DNA from: Haliotis asinina | Taxonomy: Eukaryota; Mollusca; Gastropoda; Lepetellida; Haliotidae | Length of the DNA: 64,000 nt | NCBI RefSeq assembly: GCF_037392515.1 | Contig: NC_090290.1 | Location: 39,083,753-39,147,752, forward strand | Reading direction: 5' to 3' | Shown here: one piece after another, positions 11,445-23,150 of the stretch | Layout: every line of letters starts with the position of its first letter | Position numbering within the stretch: position 1 is the stretch's first letter | Position numbers and translations under genes: made by a program | The notes under the pieces: model-generated | Database searches by the model: none | The model's input: the letters and a program-made list of their open reading frames with translations, nothing else | Told to the model about the DNA's origin: nothing

Positions 11445-11765
11445 AAATGGCGGTCAATCAGCCTAGTTGTTGTCGTGCTCGCTTGTCGCGCCGAACACCG
11501 GGTTCGATTCGCGATTATGTTAATATTTCATTATATCAATTAATGTATGTTTTATTATCATTAATAATATATATGTTTTAGTTAATTCAGCCTGTCAGTA
11601 TTTGGAGAGGTGTTACATATTTTGCCATCAAATCCAGACAGGTTAAAAATAATCAAAGCCTGTGGCGAGGGATGCCGTGTACAACCAGCTGAATATACCG
11701 TTATCTTTGTGATACTTGTAGTTGCTACATAAATGTTTGTGTAAACGACCCCACGATTCCAGCGT
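11445..11765 (+). repeat. Dispersed repeat D, copy 1, with tRNA-like start
   Basis: A segment of about 320 bp opening AAATGGCGGTCAATCAGCCT. It contains a tRNA-like promoter region (TCGCTTGTCGCGCCGAACAC then GGGTTCGATTCGCG, a good B box), then a body with CTGTCAGTATTTGGAGAGG, GTTAAAAATAATCA, AGCTGAATATACCGTTATCT and TGTGATACTTGTA. The same landmarks recur in order at 12377-12655. The B box and shared body point to a tRNA-derived SINE family distinct from SINE-A and SINE-C. Confidence 0.8.
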
Positions 11766-12376
11766 ATCAGCATGACGTCCGTTCACTCGTAATAATTTCA
11801 GTCAGCATATATCGTAATGCAACAGGATGTCCGAGATCCCAAGGTTCACGTCTATCTTTACGATCGTTCGTAGCAGCTGCAAGCAAATGTCTTCCGTATT
11901 TACTTTGTCGGCATTCTTTGAAGCAGATAGGCTTATAATCAAGGATGCTATATATCATAAAGGCCGATATATAAAACAAAGGATGTTTTCTTTTGTGTCC
12001 CGTGTTTATTTCTACTTACATTTTGACATGTGGGGCTGATTGGGAACCTCAAGATCCACAGGTGATACTTATAAAGATTAAATCTTGACATATTAACGTG
12101 TACTGGACACAGTGAATGTTTTTAAAGCTTAGCGGTCATATCTGGCATCTACAAAGAAAGTGGGCGGGAAGAAAAATCACCATGAAGATATTCTCAGAGT
12201 CTTAAAATATACGTGCTTCCTTTATTTCTTTTGATTTCTTCTTTAACCTGGCGATATTATCATAGCTCCGAAACCGTAGCTGTTTTGGGGGACTTTCTAC
12301 CAGTAGATGTTTGGTAATAAAAGTGGGCGGATTTCGAAAATAACATACTTATTGCTTTCTTCAAGCAGGCACCCTT

Positions 12377-12655
12377 AAATGGCGGTCGATCAGCCTAGTT
12401 GTTGTCGTGCTCGCTTGTCGCGCCGAACACCGGGTTCAATTCGAGACTGTTTTAAAATTTCAAACTGTATGTTATTTTGTTATGTCAGTATTTCGAGAAG
12501 GGGGTTCCATATTTTGGCATAAAATTAAAAAATGTTAAAAATAATCACATCCTATGGCTATGGGTACCGTGCACAACTAGCTGAATATACTGTTATCTCT
12601 GTGATACTTGTAACTGATACATATATGTTTGGGTAATCGACCCAACAGTTCCACC
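12377..12655 (+). repeat. Dispersed repeat D, copy 2
   Basis: The first ~70 bases, AAATGGCGGTCGATCAGCCT through CGCCGAACACCGGGTTCAAT, are almost identical to copy 1, while the body has diverged more and carries small deletions. It lies in the same orientation, 932 bp downstream. The B box has one change (GGGTTCAATTCGA). Confidence 0.8.
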
Positions 12656-12868
12656 GTGATGTTGGTTTAAAGTGGATTTAGAAAAAAGTTCCAGCACAGC
12701 GTGTGAGAAATGAATACTAGATGCACGTGTTACTAGATGTTTATCATTTCGGTAAAATCCCACGGCGAGGAGCATATACAGGTTGATACCGAGGTTCAGG
12801 ATCCTTCTACACATAAGGGGTGAAACTCTGCCAAGCTATTGTGGAGCCTGAGTCATTGGAGCCTTTTA

Positions 12869-12894
12869 CCCCCCCCCCCCCCCCCCCCCCCCCC
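12869..12894. repeat. 26-bp poly(C) run
   Basis: An uninterrupted run of 26 cytosines, extended by TCC. Proline-rich open frames cross it in two frames and are artefacts. Such tracts can form i-motif (C strand) or G-quadruplex (G strand) structures and are prone to length error in sequencing, so the exact count is uncertain. Confidence 0.95.
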
Positions 12895-12899
12895 TCCAA

Positions 12900-13905
12900 A
12901 ATTCACAACAATTATCCATATCCAAGATTCATTATCAAACGTCATAATCTTTCAGTGCATTCTAATACAAGCGTTCATATATCTTGGAAACTGTATGATC
13001 ACCAAGGAGTTGAGAATGACAGCTCGAATACACAGGGATCAACAGGTCGTGGAACAACACATGACACTTCAGCTGTTCTAGTACCGAGAGACATGAAATG
13101 GATATGTATTGAAATCATACCAATCATAGTTTCGAGAGAGTAATTATATCCAGTCTCCGCATATCTGTGGCATTCTTTTCGTGGATGAGGCCAGATGCAT
13201 GGAAAACCTTCCCTGAAAAGTGAAAGAGAAGGCTTTGTCCATATCTCAGGGCTCTTCACTTCCAACTCAAAACCGCCATTGAGTGATTCTGCAACACAAT
13301 GCAAATTTGTAATGCAGATTATAAATTTAAATGGAGAGTGAAAGACTTTGTTTGAGCAATCGCAGTTTTTGCACAACCACAGTATCGTAAACGACATGTT
13401 CACATAGCTTGATTCTTCTTTTATCTTCGCCATGCTCGTCTCTTTGACTCAGGAGTTCACTCATGGTGCGCACGTAGAGTACTTTGAGGGAGGATTTAAA
13501 TTAAAACCTGTGAAAGGGGCCCGAATACAGCTCCAGTACACAATGCATATTGTCCGGTTTTGCTTCATACTGAATCGAATTTTCTGTTCCTGTGATACAA
13601 CTAAGACATTCACGAAGATGTAATTGGCAGAATTCAGTGAAAAACAACAACAAAAATGCGAATAAAATATCATAATTGTATCCAAAGTGCCAAGTTGTCC
13701 GACTCTCGTAGTGCCGTAGGTTTGGTACCTTTCATTCTCATGACGGACACTGGCTGTGTTTCTTGGTTTACTGCCCGGTACAGGTCTCCAGGCACTCTTT
13801 TCACAAGGCCGCAGTGTTGGGAAGACTCTTGGAAAGGTTCTCGGTGGTTTCAACAAGACAGCGCTTCCTGGGAGAAGTCCCGTTAGCTGTCTAAAGCAAA
13901 ATGTG
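12900..13905. other. Unique DNA with no firm gene
   Basis: Overlapping open frames of up to 173 codons (for example 13461-13982 on the - strand) extend into the neighbouring SINE and match no family I know, so they are probably chance. Confidence 0.4.
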
Positions 13906-14043
13906 GCAAGGTCCTTAGCTGATAACAAGCCTGAACGTGGGTTCGATTCCCCACATGGGTACAATGTATATGTGAAACCCATGTCCTTCGCCCTGATATT
14001 GATGGAATATTGCTAAAAACAGCGTAAAACTATACTCACTAAC
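13906..14043 (+). mobile_element. SINE-A copy, 5'-truncated
   Basis: Contains the second half of the tRNA-like head with its B box (GTGGGTTCGATTCCCCACAT), the linker GGGTACAATG, ATGTGAAACCCATGTCCTTC, GATATTGATGGAATATTGCT, and the shared tail AAAACAGCGTAAAACTATAC then TCACTAACTC. Roughly the first 30 bases of the head are degraded. Confidence 0.88.
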
Positions 14044-15049
14044 TCTTTTTAACGGGGTTCGTATTTCAGCTCTTTTACATAGTAGGTCTTTTGATTTATA
14101 TTCATTTTCTCTTCTCACTGAGAGATCACACACACTTGAAATACTAAATTATCCCTTTACCCAGCATCTTCTATGTCATGGAGTTCAGTAGGTGAAGTAG
14201 AGTAATTGCTGGTGAAGACATCTTAAGAGTTTTTCTAATGCTCCTCAAGTATGTCCGCCGGAACAACATGTGTTATTGGTTACCCGGATTTCTCGTTAAT
14301 CCTCGCTTTTCTCCGTGAAACCTCGCGGCATTCCGTTACTGATGTGATAATGATTAAGATTACAGGCAAACGTCCAAAGAGCGCTGGTATGGAAAACTGA
14401 AATGTATCGGACAATCAGTTACGACATTATCCAAGCATATACGTGTGCTTTAAACGCGTAGCATTTGGCTTCACAGATAAAGATTGAGAGAAGGCTCTCA
14501 AAAATGTGCGCTCTCAAACTAAGTGAATCAAAACCCCACCCTACTCGTTAACACGCCATGTATATATTTTAATAGCGGTATAATCCAGACGGGTATCTAT
14601 TCCCCAGTAACTTTCCACATTCACTATGGCCTATACAAATGTTCAGCATACTAGCAGATTAATGGTGAGCCCATAGTCTCATCTATTTTGGTAATCATTT
14701 TCAAATTTCGGGCCAGTGAATTATTTTATGGGCTAGTAACTTTCTGTATTGGCTAGCACAGCTGGCTATTAAACTGTGGGAACTATTTCGCCCACTGATT
14801 CCATACCGTGGTATAATAAACAGTAGTTCTAACCAATACTAAATAATTTATTCAAATACTGTTTTTGAAAAAATCCGGGATGGACAACATCTGGTGAGGT
14901 TTGACTGTTCTCTTTGTTGCTTGATCGGAAAATTTCATCAGGAAAACCATTTATCTCTGTAAACCACTGGAAGGGTTTGGTCGAAGTCTTTATGGATCGG
15001 CTATCACATGAACTCTGAGAAACGTTAGTTTGGAGATTTTCAAATTGAA
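14044..15049. other. No recognisable gene; possible element remnant
   Basis: About 1 kb of AT-rich DNA. At 14700-14790 the words GGCCAGTG, GGGCTAGTAACTTTC and GGCTAGCAC resemble those at 5415-5600, possibly a decayed dispersed repeat. Confidence 0.4.
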
Positions 15050-15623
<574 letters not shown>

Positions 15624-16373
15624 CCTTATAATCCGTAATCTGGCAGACTGTGTGCATGTGGATCGTTACAGCTGACATCAAACAATAGTGCATCCAGTTC
15701 ACGATCGATTCATTACTGACAAGCAGCTCTGGCAGTTTTTCAGTATTCCATATGCGGTCGAAAACAACATTTTTCGCTGAATTTTCTTTTCCCGTAATAT
15801 CGTGCAAAACCTGCCTACAGGTTAAGTTCTATAAGATTCAAAGAATTAAGAACACCATGGATATTTTCTGCTTTACCGTAGCAAGGAGTGATAGACTACA
15901 CCCCTCACCTGGTATTTCATTATATCGTCTCAGATCTATTTTTGAATCGAGTATGACGTATTGCGAAATCTTGTCAGGAGACAACTACGCAGACTTTAAA
16001 ACATCATAGGAAAACATTATTACATCATCATAAATTGATTAATTGCCTTTCGTTTTTTCATGCATAAAAAGTAATACGAAACCTTCGGTGAATGATGCAA
16101 TACCATAAAAGTTAGGTGTTTTCGTTAAAGAAGCATATCTAAAATTATCTGTTGAACTGTTTTACATATACCCAAATATATTTTGGGAGCTAAGCTATTT
16201 GCATCTAGGTGAGTGTGGCGACAGAACAGTAATATTCTGCTTGTTAAATGATCAGTAAATCGTGCTAAGTGTTATAACGAGGGGAAAGGATGGAAGCTAT
16301 CCTACATGTACACTGCTCATAGAATTGTTGTGATATTCAGCAGGTTGACTGTGAAGTAATTGTGAAGAAATAT
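15624..16373. other. No recognisable feature
   Basis: About 750 bp of apparently unique AT-rich DNA; open frames are short. Confidence 0.45.
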
Positions 16374-16510
16374 CGATGAATGAATGAAAGAATGAATGAA
16401 TGAATCTCTTTTTGTTCTCCAGACTGTAGGCCGAAGATCATTATAAACATGTACATGAAATATTTACAGCAGTGTAATCACAGCAAGATACTGAACTGCA
16501 GTAAAGAACG
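16374..16510 (-). mobile_element. Probable LINE 3' end with (ATTC)n tail
   Basis: A (GAAT)n run is followed by CTCTTTTTGTTCTCCAGACT and GGCCGAAGATCATTATAAAC. The copy at 25030 has the same order (GAAT run, CTTTATTTCCTCCAGAGT, CTGAAGATCATACAAAGGC). On the - strand this reads as a body ending in GGA-AATAAAG-like sequence plus an (ATTC)n tail, the form of some non-LTR retrotransposon 3' ends. Only the end is present. Confidence 0.55.
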
Positions 16511-16548
16511 TTTATACAAGCATATATCGAACTAACGGATATATGGTA

Positions 16549-16675
16549 TTTTAGTTCCGGTGACTTGTATATTTTAGTGAAAATCCGTGTACCGAAATAC
16601 GGATGTATAAGCTAATATTTTAACTCCCGAGGACTTGATATATTTTAGTGAAAATGCACACAATGAGCTACGGTT
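16549..16675. repeat. ~68-bp tandem duplication
   Basis: Two diverged units share ATTTTAGTTCCGGTGACTTG / ATTTTAACTCCCGAGGACTT followed by ATATTTTAGTGAAAAT in both and ending TACGG. A further partial echo (CATTTTAGTTCG) follows near 16699. Confidence 0.65.
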
Positions 16676-16984
16676 TTAACAAGCTAACATTAGTGGTTCA
16701 TTTTAGTTCGTTGCAACCGCAGAATTCTGTTTTATAGGAGATCACAGCTTGAACGGATGATGAGTAGGGACACGCAAAAACATCGACCTCCATTTGACCT
16801 GTCTTACACCTGAGAGCAGGTTGAAGGGAAATTATAGTTTTATAAAAACACCCTCGCACTCATTAAGAGTAGATATGTGCAAGTGATATACTGACCATCA
16901 CGCACCTTGCTTGTATCATATACAGCCGCAGGTTAGGAGGAAACCTAGGCTTATTTGACTTATGTAAAACTACCCATGAACGTT

Positions 16985-17165
16985 AGGTTTTGAGTTCATC
17001 AGCTCGCTTGTCGTGAGAAGCGACTGATGGGATCTGGCCGTCAGGTGTGTTGACTTAGCTGGCACATGTCACCGTATCACAATCGGTGCTCATGCTGTTG
17101 ATCATTGGATTGTCTGAATAGCCGCCATATGGAATATTACTGAGTGTGGCTTTAAAAACCAAAAG
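16985..17165 (+). mobile_element. Retroposon B copy
   Basis: Reads towards the shared tail: GACTGATGGGATCTGGCCGT, GTTGACTTAGCTGGCACATG, CGGTGCTCATGCTGTTGATC, TTGGATTGTCTGAATAGCCG, CCATATGGAATATTACTGAG, TGTGGC. There is a deletion in the GTCTGGTCCAGACTCGATTA section. Confidence 0.83.
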
Positions 17166-17234
17166 CAATAGTTCTAAAATTCAGATTACATTTTAATATC
17201 TAAATGTGACATGGACCGATAGACCGTTTCCTTT

Positions 17235-17322
17235 ATGGACTTCAGTCTTTTGTTCATTTTTCATTGTTTTTGTTCTTTTTTCATGATCTTTTGATCCTTT
17301 TTCATGGTCTTTTGTTCTTAAA
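17235..17322. repeat. ~21-bp T-rich tandem repeat
   Basis: About four degenerate units of the type TTTTTCATGGTCTTTTGTTC sit just before a retroposon B copy. They carry no coding signal. Confidence 0.7.
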
Positions 17323-17394
17323 GGACATGTGCATTTACGTTACTTTGACATAGATACGATGTCATAAGTTCACAGGTTATTAGATGCATGCATG

Positions 17395-17640
17395 TATGCA
17401 GATCGTGTCTCGGAAACGTCTCAGCACGCCATGCTTGCCATAAAAGGCGACTATGTTTGTCGTAAGAGGCGACTAACGGGATTGGGTGGTCAGGCTCTCT
17501 GACTTGGTAGACACATGTCATCGGTTCCCAACAGCGCAGGACGATCCTCATGCTGTTGATCACTGGATCCAGACTCGATTAATTACTGACCGCTGTCATA
17601 TAGTGGAATATTGCTGAATTAACTCACTCACTCGGAAACG
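17395..17640 (+). mobile_element. Retroposon B copy, fairly complete
   Basis: Shows the full order: CCATGCTTGCCATAAAAGGC, TTGTCGTAAGAGGCGACTAA, CGGGATTGGGTGGTCAGGCT, GACACATGTCATCGGTTCCC, CTCATGCTGTTGATCACTGG, CCAGACTCGATTA, CATATAGTGGAATATTGCTG, and a tail AATTAACTCACTCACTC. The GCGGCGTAAAA part of the tail is lost. Confidence 0.88.
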
Positions 17641-18415
17641 TCAGCATCGTACCTGAAATGCCTGGCCAGATTGACACACATAAGAATAGCGACATATCTT
17701 GCACCATTGACATACCTAGCCACATTGACAATCCTAGCTAGTAACATTGACATACGTAATAACTTTGACATACCCTGCCACATTGACATAATTATCAACA
17801 CTGGCATACCGAGTAACATTTGGCATGCCTAGTAACAATTGACACACCCAGCAACATTGATATTTCTAGCAAAATTCACAAACTCGGGTACACTGACATA
17901 CCTAGTAACATTTGGCGTCCTTGGCAATATTGACATATCAAGCCACATTGACATTCCTTGAAACATTGACATACCTAGCAACATTGATTTGTAGCAGCAT
18001 TGACATTCCTATAACCATTTGACACACCCAGCCACATTGAAATTTGTAGCAGCACTGACATTCCCAGCCACACTGAAATTTGTCGCAACACTGACATTTC
18101 TAGAAACATTAAAACCTGAAGCACACAGCCTCATTGACATACCTTGCAACATGGACATTACCAGCCATATTGGATTTTTTAGCTACATTGACATATCAAG
18201 CCACACTGACATACCTAGCAACATTGGCATACCTGGATACATCTGACACACCCAACCACATTTGACACACACAGTAACATTCGATACACGTACCCACTTT
18301 GACGTGTCTAACTACACAGATATATATACCCATAAATATTTGACATATCTAGCATCACTTGACATACCTAGCATCACTTGACATACCTAGCATCGCTTGA
18401 AATACCTAGCACCAG
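17641..18415. repeat. Degenerate ~17-bp array (ACATTGACATACCTAGC)
   Basis: Some 40 or more irregular copies of a 16-18-bp unit of the type CATTGACATACCTAGCAA, heavily substituted and of variable length. The most regular part is at the right end (CATCACTTGACATACCTAG repeated near 18350-18400). The array begins directly at the tail of the retroposon B copy. Confidence 0.85.
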
Positions 18416-18879
18416 CTGGTCTGAACCTCTCCAGATTCAACGCCAGGAGAGTTAACAGCAGGTGTTGTCGGCGGTTAAAGTTACATTACAAGCAGGATTG
18501 ATTATCGACCACATAAAACAGGGAGGGACGTTATGTCGCATCACATACACTTATCAAGTATAGAAAACCATTCCAGTACCGTGGATGGGCGTCTGTGTGT
18601 ATGTCTGTGCGCATGCGCGCGCCAATATACGTTTGTTCACTTGGAATCTATGTGTGTTAATAGATATTATCACAGATAGCTGGATTGGCGGACTGAGGCA
18701 GGGATAGATAGCATTACCGTCCCCTATCTGTATGACAATCTCCTATTCGTCTTCTTTTCGAAACAAGTTCGAATACAAGTCACTGAAATTAGACATATAT
18801 CCAAATTCTGAGGTTCACCGTTAAATGTGTTAAACTTCCATATACGACCATGGTCAGACGTGATGGGACTGTGGTATGT
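18416..18879. other. No recognisable feature
   Basis: Unique sequence apart from a short alternating purine-pyrimidine stretch (GTGCGCATGCGCGCG near 18607). Confidence 0.45.
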
Positions 18880-19085
18880 TTGGTTGTTTTACGCCGCACA
18901 CAGCAATGTTCCCGCTATTTGACGGCTGTCTGTAACTGGTCGAGTCTTGACCAGTCAATCGAGTGATCAACAACATGAGCATCGGTGTACGGAATTTGAG
19001 CCCAATGACACGTGTCGGCCAAGTCAGCGAACCTGACAAACCGATCCCGTTAGCCTCCTCTTATGACAAGCATGGTCAATTTTAA
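18880..19085 (-). mobile_element. Retroposon B copy
   Basis: Runs from TTTTACGCCGCACACAGCAA through TGACGGCTGTCTGTAACTGG, CAATCGAGTGATCAACAACA, TGAGCATCGG, CCCAATGACACGTGTCGGCC, AAGTCAGCGAACCTGACAAA, to CTCCTCTTATGACAAGCATG. Moderately diverged, near full length. Confidence 0.87.
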
Positions 19086-20384
19086 CCTTGATGGGTCTTG
19101 ACTATAGCGGGATACTACTTTGACTAGTCTGTGTGATCGTGCCCCGACGGCCTGGATCCCAAATGATGATCTTTTCTTTGTATCAGGTGCTAATAAATGC
19201 TTCAAAACTGCCACGTTTTTCAGTTGCGGCGCTTTGGGTTTTATCACATTTAACGGAATAGACCAAACAAACAACAACGAAGCCATACCTAACCATACAA
19301 AATCAGAAACATCTCTTAAAATATTCTCCCTATCACACTACAACTTTAACAATAATTTCTTCAATCAACATGTAAAATTATTTATCATCCAAAACTTTGG
19401 ATATCGCTTGTGTGAGATCAGATGATAACTCATAAGAGATATCGTTTTCACAGCAGATTTTGTACAATGCCTTGACAATGCTGTGACGTCATAAAGTTGA
19501 TGACGTCACAATGTTATGACATCTCTGCACTGCTAATCTAATAGGAGTTCTGTGTTCAGTGATGTACATTTTTCATTGAAAACTTATGAAAAATGATTTT
19601 GGATGATGAATAGAATCTCAATTTCGTGTCTGATATCAGTTCTGTCAACACTCGTTGGTAAAGGTAAAATTATCCTCGGCAAACCTCAGATATTTGTTAC
19701 CAGTGTTGATATATTTCATATCAGTAGACATTTGGGTGAGATTCTCTATTTATTTGATTACTGATAAAATGTTATCTTTGTTATATATGGAGAAGAGGGC
19801 TTTTAGTCAAGGTTTCGCCAGGAAAACAGTTGCGCTCACCTACTGGCTGTTCCTCTTAGTGAATACGAATCAGATCTTCTGGCCTGACTGAGGGAAATCA
19901 AAATATGGGAACCTGGCCAAGATGTTTAACATAACCGGGGATGTAAATTATATGTTGACACTCAAAGGGCAAGTTTCTTAAGTTTCTATTAAGGAGACCA
20001 GAGCAGCATGTCCACAGCCATTTTCAAGTAAGAGCATGCTACTACGATTTTAAAGACTGTCACACGACTCTGCTCAGCTTATATAGGGCATAAGTGGTGT
20101 TCTCCAAAAGTTGTGAGCATTACTTCCATAAGTTTGGCATCCGAACCACAATGATGAACAATTGTCTTGTAGCGAGGGAGTTGGGTGCACTATCTATCTT
20201 GAGAACCCAATGTGACTGGAATTCGAGGTCGATGTCTTTTACCGAGTTTTTTTATTTTTATTTTTTATTTTATGAAACCAAGTAGAAAGGGTTTGTTGCA
20301 TTTATTGTTCCGTACTGCTATGGTTGCGTTTAGAAACATATTTTTCAAATCAAACTCTTGCGTCAACTTGAGACACAGATAGAG
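19086..20384. other. Unique DNA; no gene recognised
   Basis: Open frames such as 19120-19425 (about 100 codons) and 19655-19891 match no family I know. The notable content is the pair of CRE-like palindromes listed separately. Confidence 0.45.
19484..19508. promoter_or_regulatory. Two CRE-like palindromes, 17 bp apart
   Basis: Two perfect TGACGTCA octamers at 19484-19491 and 19501-19508. TGACGTCA is the consensus site of CREB/ATF bZIP factors in animals. No promoter or gene start is visible nearby, so function is unproven. Confidence 0.5.
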
Positions 20385-20475
20385 TGATTCTGGAATAATG
20401 CTACTGGGAGTGGAACCCAGATCTCAGTCGTGCTGAACCGGCGTCCGCCTCTCCAGTCCACACTAGAGCCAACAT
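20385..20475 (-). other. tRNA-like sequence, possibly a SINE head
   Basis: On the - strand it reads GGCTCTAGTGTGGACTGGAG, AGGCGGACGCCGGTTCAGCA, CGACTGAGATCTGGGTTCCA CTCCC. GGGTTCCACTCCC resembles a B box and the front half resembles an A-box region. I could not draw a convincing cloverleaf. Confidence 0.3.
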
Positions 20476-21125
20476 GTTTTGAGATCACACACATTTGTTC
20501 AATATGTGGAGCATAATAAAAGTAATTTTAAGAATGTTAATATAATTAGTTATGAGCCTTACGTTGCACGTTTTCCACAAATGCTCACGTTTACATCATA
20601 CAAAAAGCTAAGAATTACATAGCCGAGACAGTTTCTTTATAATCGGTTCCTTAATAGCCAATCATTCGTTTTTCAGAAATTTATTGTAAATCGGAAAACC
20701 AATTAACTTGCGCTGAGCTCTATTTCCCATCAAGCTACAAATATTGATTAATGGCTTTAGGGACAGGCGACCAAAGAGTGACCCTAAGCAGTGACCAGAT
20801 AATCAAGCCCTGTGTTTACTCATTTCATTTTCAAAGCCAACCATTTCGACCAGTCAAACACATAGTTGACTAGCTCGTCCCAAGAAACTATAAGCAGCTT
20901 ATCGTGTGACAAGTGTGCCCGGCTTATCACGTCTGTGTTCATCAGTCTGACAATTCACCCAGCACCAAAAGGGTACCCGGGAGGATGCTCGCTTTTAAGA
21001 GCAGTTCAGGTTGTATATTTCCCGTGATGCTGATTAGTATATGCAAGCTTGACGCATAGCTGTTATATATACATGTGTTAGTCAGCCTGTTGGTTTATCT
21101 CTGCTTCGAACAGTATTCAACGATA

Positions 21126-21287
21126 ATGGGTAGCATAATGGTCAAGGCGTTCGCTTATCACGCCAAGGACCCGGGTTCGATTCCCAACATCGGTACAATG
21201 TGTGAAGCCCATTTTTGGCTTCCTTTGCCATAATATTGCGGGAATATTGCTAAAAGCGGCGTAAAACTAAACTCACTCACTCACCTG
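21126..21287 (+). mobile_element. SINE-A, near full length
   Basis: The best complete copy here. The tRNA-like head runs from GGGTAGCATAATGGTCAAGG (A box) through CGTTCGCTTATCACGCCAAG to the B box GACCCGGGTTCGATTCCCAA. The body follows (GGTACAATGTGTGAAGCCCA, GCCATAATATTGCGGGAATA), then the tail TTGCTAAAAGCGGCGTAAAA plus CTAAACTCACTCACTCAC. It should be transcribed by RNA polymerase III if active; the few changes suggest a fairly young insertion. Confidence 0.92.
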
Positions 21288-23000
21288 AACATCATTCCAG
21301 TTATGGAACGACGAAGCAGCTGAATGTGGGATGAAAACCGAGAACGGAGTCAACTCACAACCGTTCACCTCCTTTGTTAAACCCAGTATTTTCTGCTTGA
21401 AAACCTAGAAATCGGCGAGCAATTCTAACCACAGTGATGTGGGTCTTCAAGGGACATAACTCAGTAATTACGGTGCCTGAGACAAATGAACCACAGGAGC
21501 CTATACGTGCCTGTAATATGTCGCACAGTAAAGTTTGTAGTGAATATCATATCTTACTGTTACTGCTTGACAGGTATTAGAAAAACCACGACCTGACAAA
21601 TGACAAAGTTCAATTTCCTCGTGTGAATCGTGTCGTGATGGTGTTTTGCTGAACTAAATCCAGCTTGGGTCCCTGTGTGTGTTGCGCAACAGACCCAGGG
21701 AACCAGGCTGAACTAAATCGTTCCACGAGACAGGTGTTTAACAGTAGCAGTATTGATTTCACGCCACAGTCAGCATGTATTGCATATGCTTAATCGCCAA
21801 TCTACCTGTAGCAACCAAGTGTATTCGTCCAGATTACTAGCCCCGCCTGCTTGTCACAAACGAGTTTACAGCGCTGGCTCATCTAATACTTGTCAAGCAG
21901 TAGCTTATCACAGAATCTGATATAGAAATTGATGTTATTGAAGTCAAATGGTCTGTTTATGATAAAAAAACTCACTCGATCCTAAGTTTCATGAACAACG
22001 TCTTCCAAAACTCACATAAGTGAAATAGAAATATTTTATACCAAATTGTTGCTGTGTAGATGACCTATTCGTGCATTTTTTCAGAACTCATTGAAACTTT
22101 ATATACATCTAATTAGCACTTTCTGCAATGTATCTCTATAATGAGAGATAGGTTGCCTTAATTGTCTGTCTGACATTTGTGAAAATATTCGATATTCATT
22201 ACCCACAATAACCAGCTTTCTGTTCTGAAGGAGAATTGATTAGATTGTTGCCTGTGTGTTTATTTTTGATATATATTTACGTCCATGATCAACACTCGGA
22301 GACATCGTGAAACACTGAGTCTGTTATTCTGCACGAACAATCATTTAAACTTAAAGAAATCTTTGGCTAGGTTTTCTCACAAAATACATAGCCAGAAGCG
22401 ACTTTATTGCGTTAAGAAGAAAGTTGTGTTAAAAATAAACTTCAGTTTTAACTGCGAGGAATTAAGCTGGATGTTGAACGAGAGTGAAAATGTTATTGCT
22501 AAAGGTGTTATAAGCCATTTGTGCATTTTGGGAATTAAGGTATTTTACCCAAAATAGCTTACTTCGTTTAAAGGTATTGTGTATAAAGTCATTATGTAGC
22601 GTCATTCGTGTTCTTTGGATTCATGGATAAAAAGTAAGAGGTTTGAGAAAATCGATTCTCTCTGTTTGTTGCCGTTGTACATTGTAACGTCACATCTGAA
22701 GGACATTATATATTTTTATCAAAATACGTCAGTGTTTTTATTAAATGCAACGTTAACTGAATCTCCTTCGCCACCCAGGAGGCCATTATGGAGCTCAGAT
22801 TGCAGTCGTTTTTACTTTATTTTGAGCAGGTGTGAATTTACAGTGAAACTTATCTGATATGGAGGCTTTGTTCTTATCGGTCGATGAGACTCGACGTTTA
22901 TCCGTTTACCACTACCTCCGCTACCAAAATTGCTGACTCGGCATTAAGCATCACTCACTCACTCACGGCATTAAGCAACGCTCCCTCGCCGAAATCAAGC
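21288..23000. other. Unique DNA; no gene recognised
   Basis: Includes a 12-bp exact direct repeat (CTGAACTAAATC at 21649 and 21708) bracketing a 47-bp imperfect hairpin. The open frame 22285-22557 (90 codons, lysine-rich) has no recognised similarity. Confidence 0.45.
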
Positions 23001-23150
23001 AATCAATCAACCAAACAAACCAACCAACTAACGACCGACCTGTCTGTCTGCCTGCCTACCTGCCTGCCTGTCTGCCTGCCTGCCTGCCTGCCTGCCTGTC
23101 TGTCTCTCTGTCTGTCTGTCTGTAGGTATGTATGTCTGTATGTCTGTCTA
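23001..23150. repeat. Compound tetranucleotide microsatellite
   Basis: Starts with AATCAATCAACCAAACAAAC, CAACC-type units, then a long run of mixed CTGT/CTGC units (about 23040-23150) ending in TATGTCTGTATGTCTGTC. Open frames in all directions are low-complexity artefacts. Confidence 0.92.

Noticed and set aside
21126..21200. A functional tRNA gene
   Set aside because: The head is followed by the SINE-A body and tail seen in more than a dozen copies.
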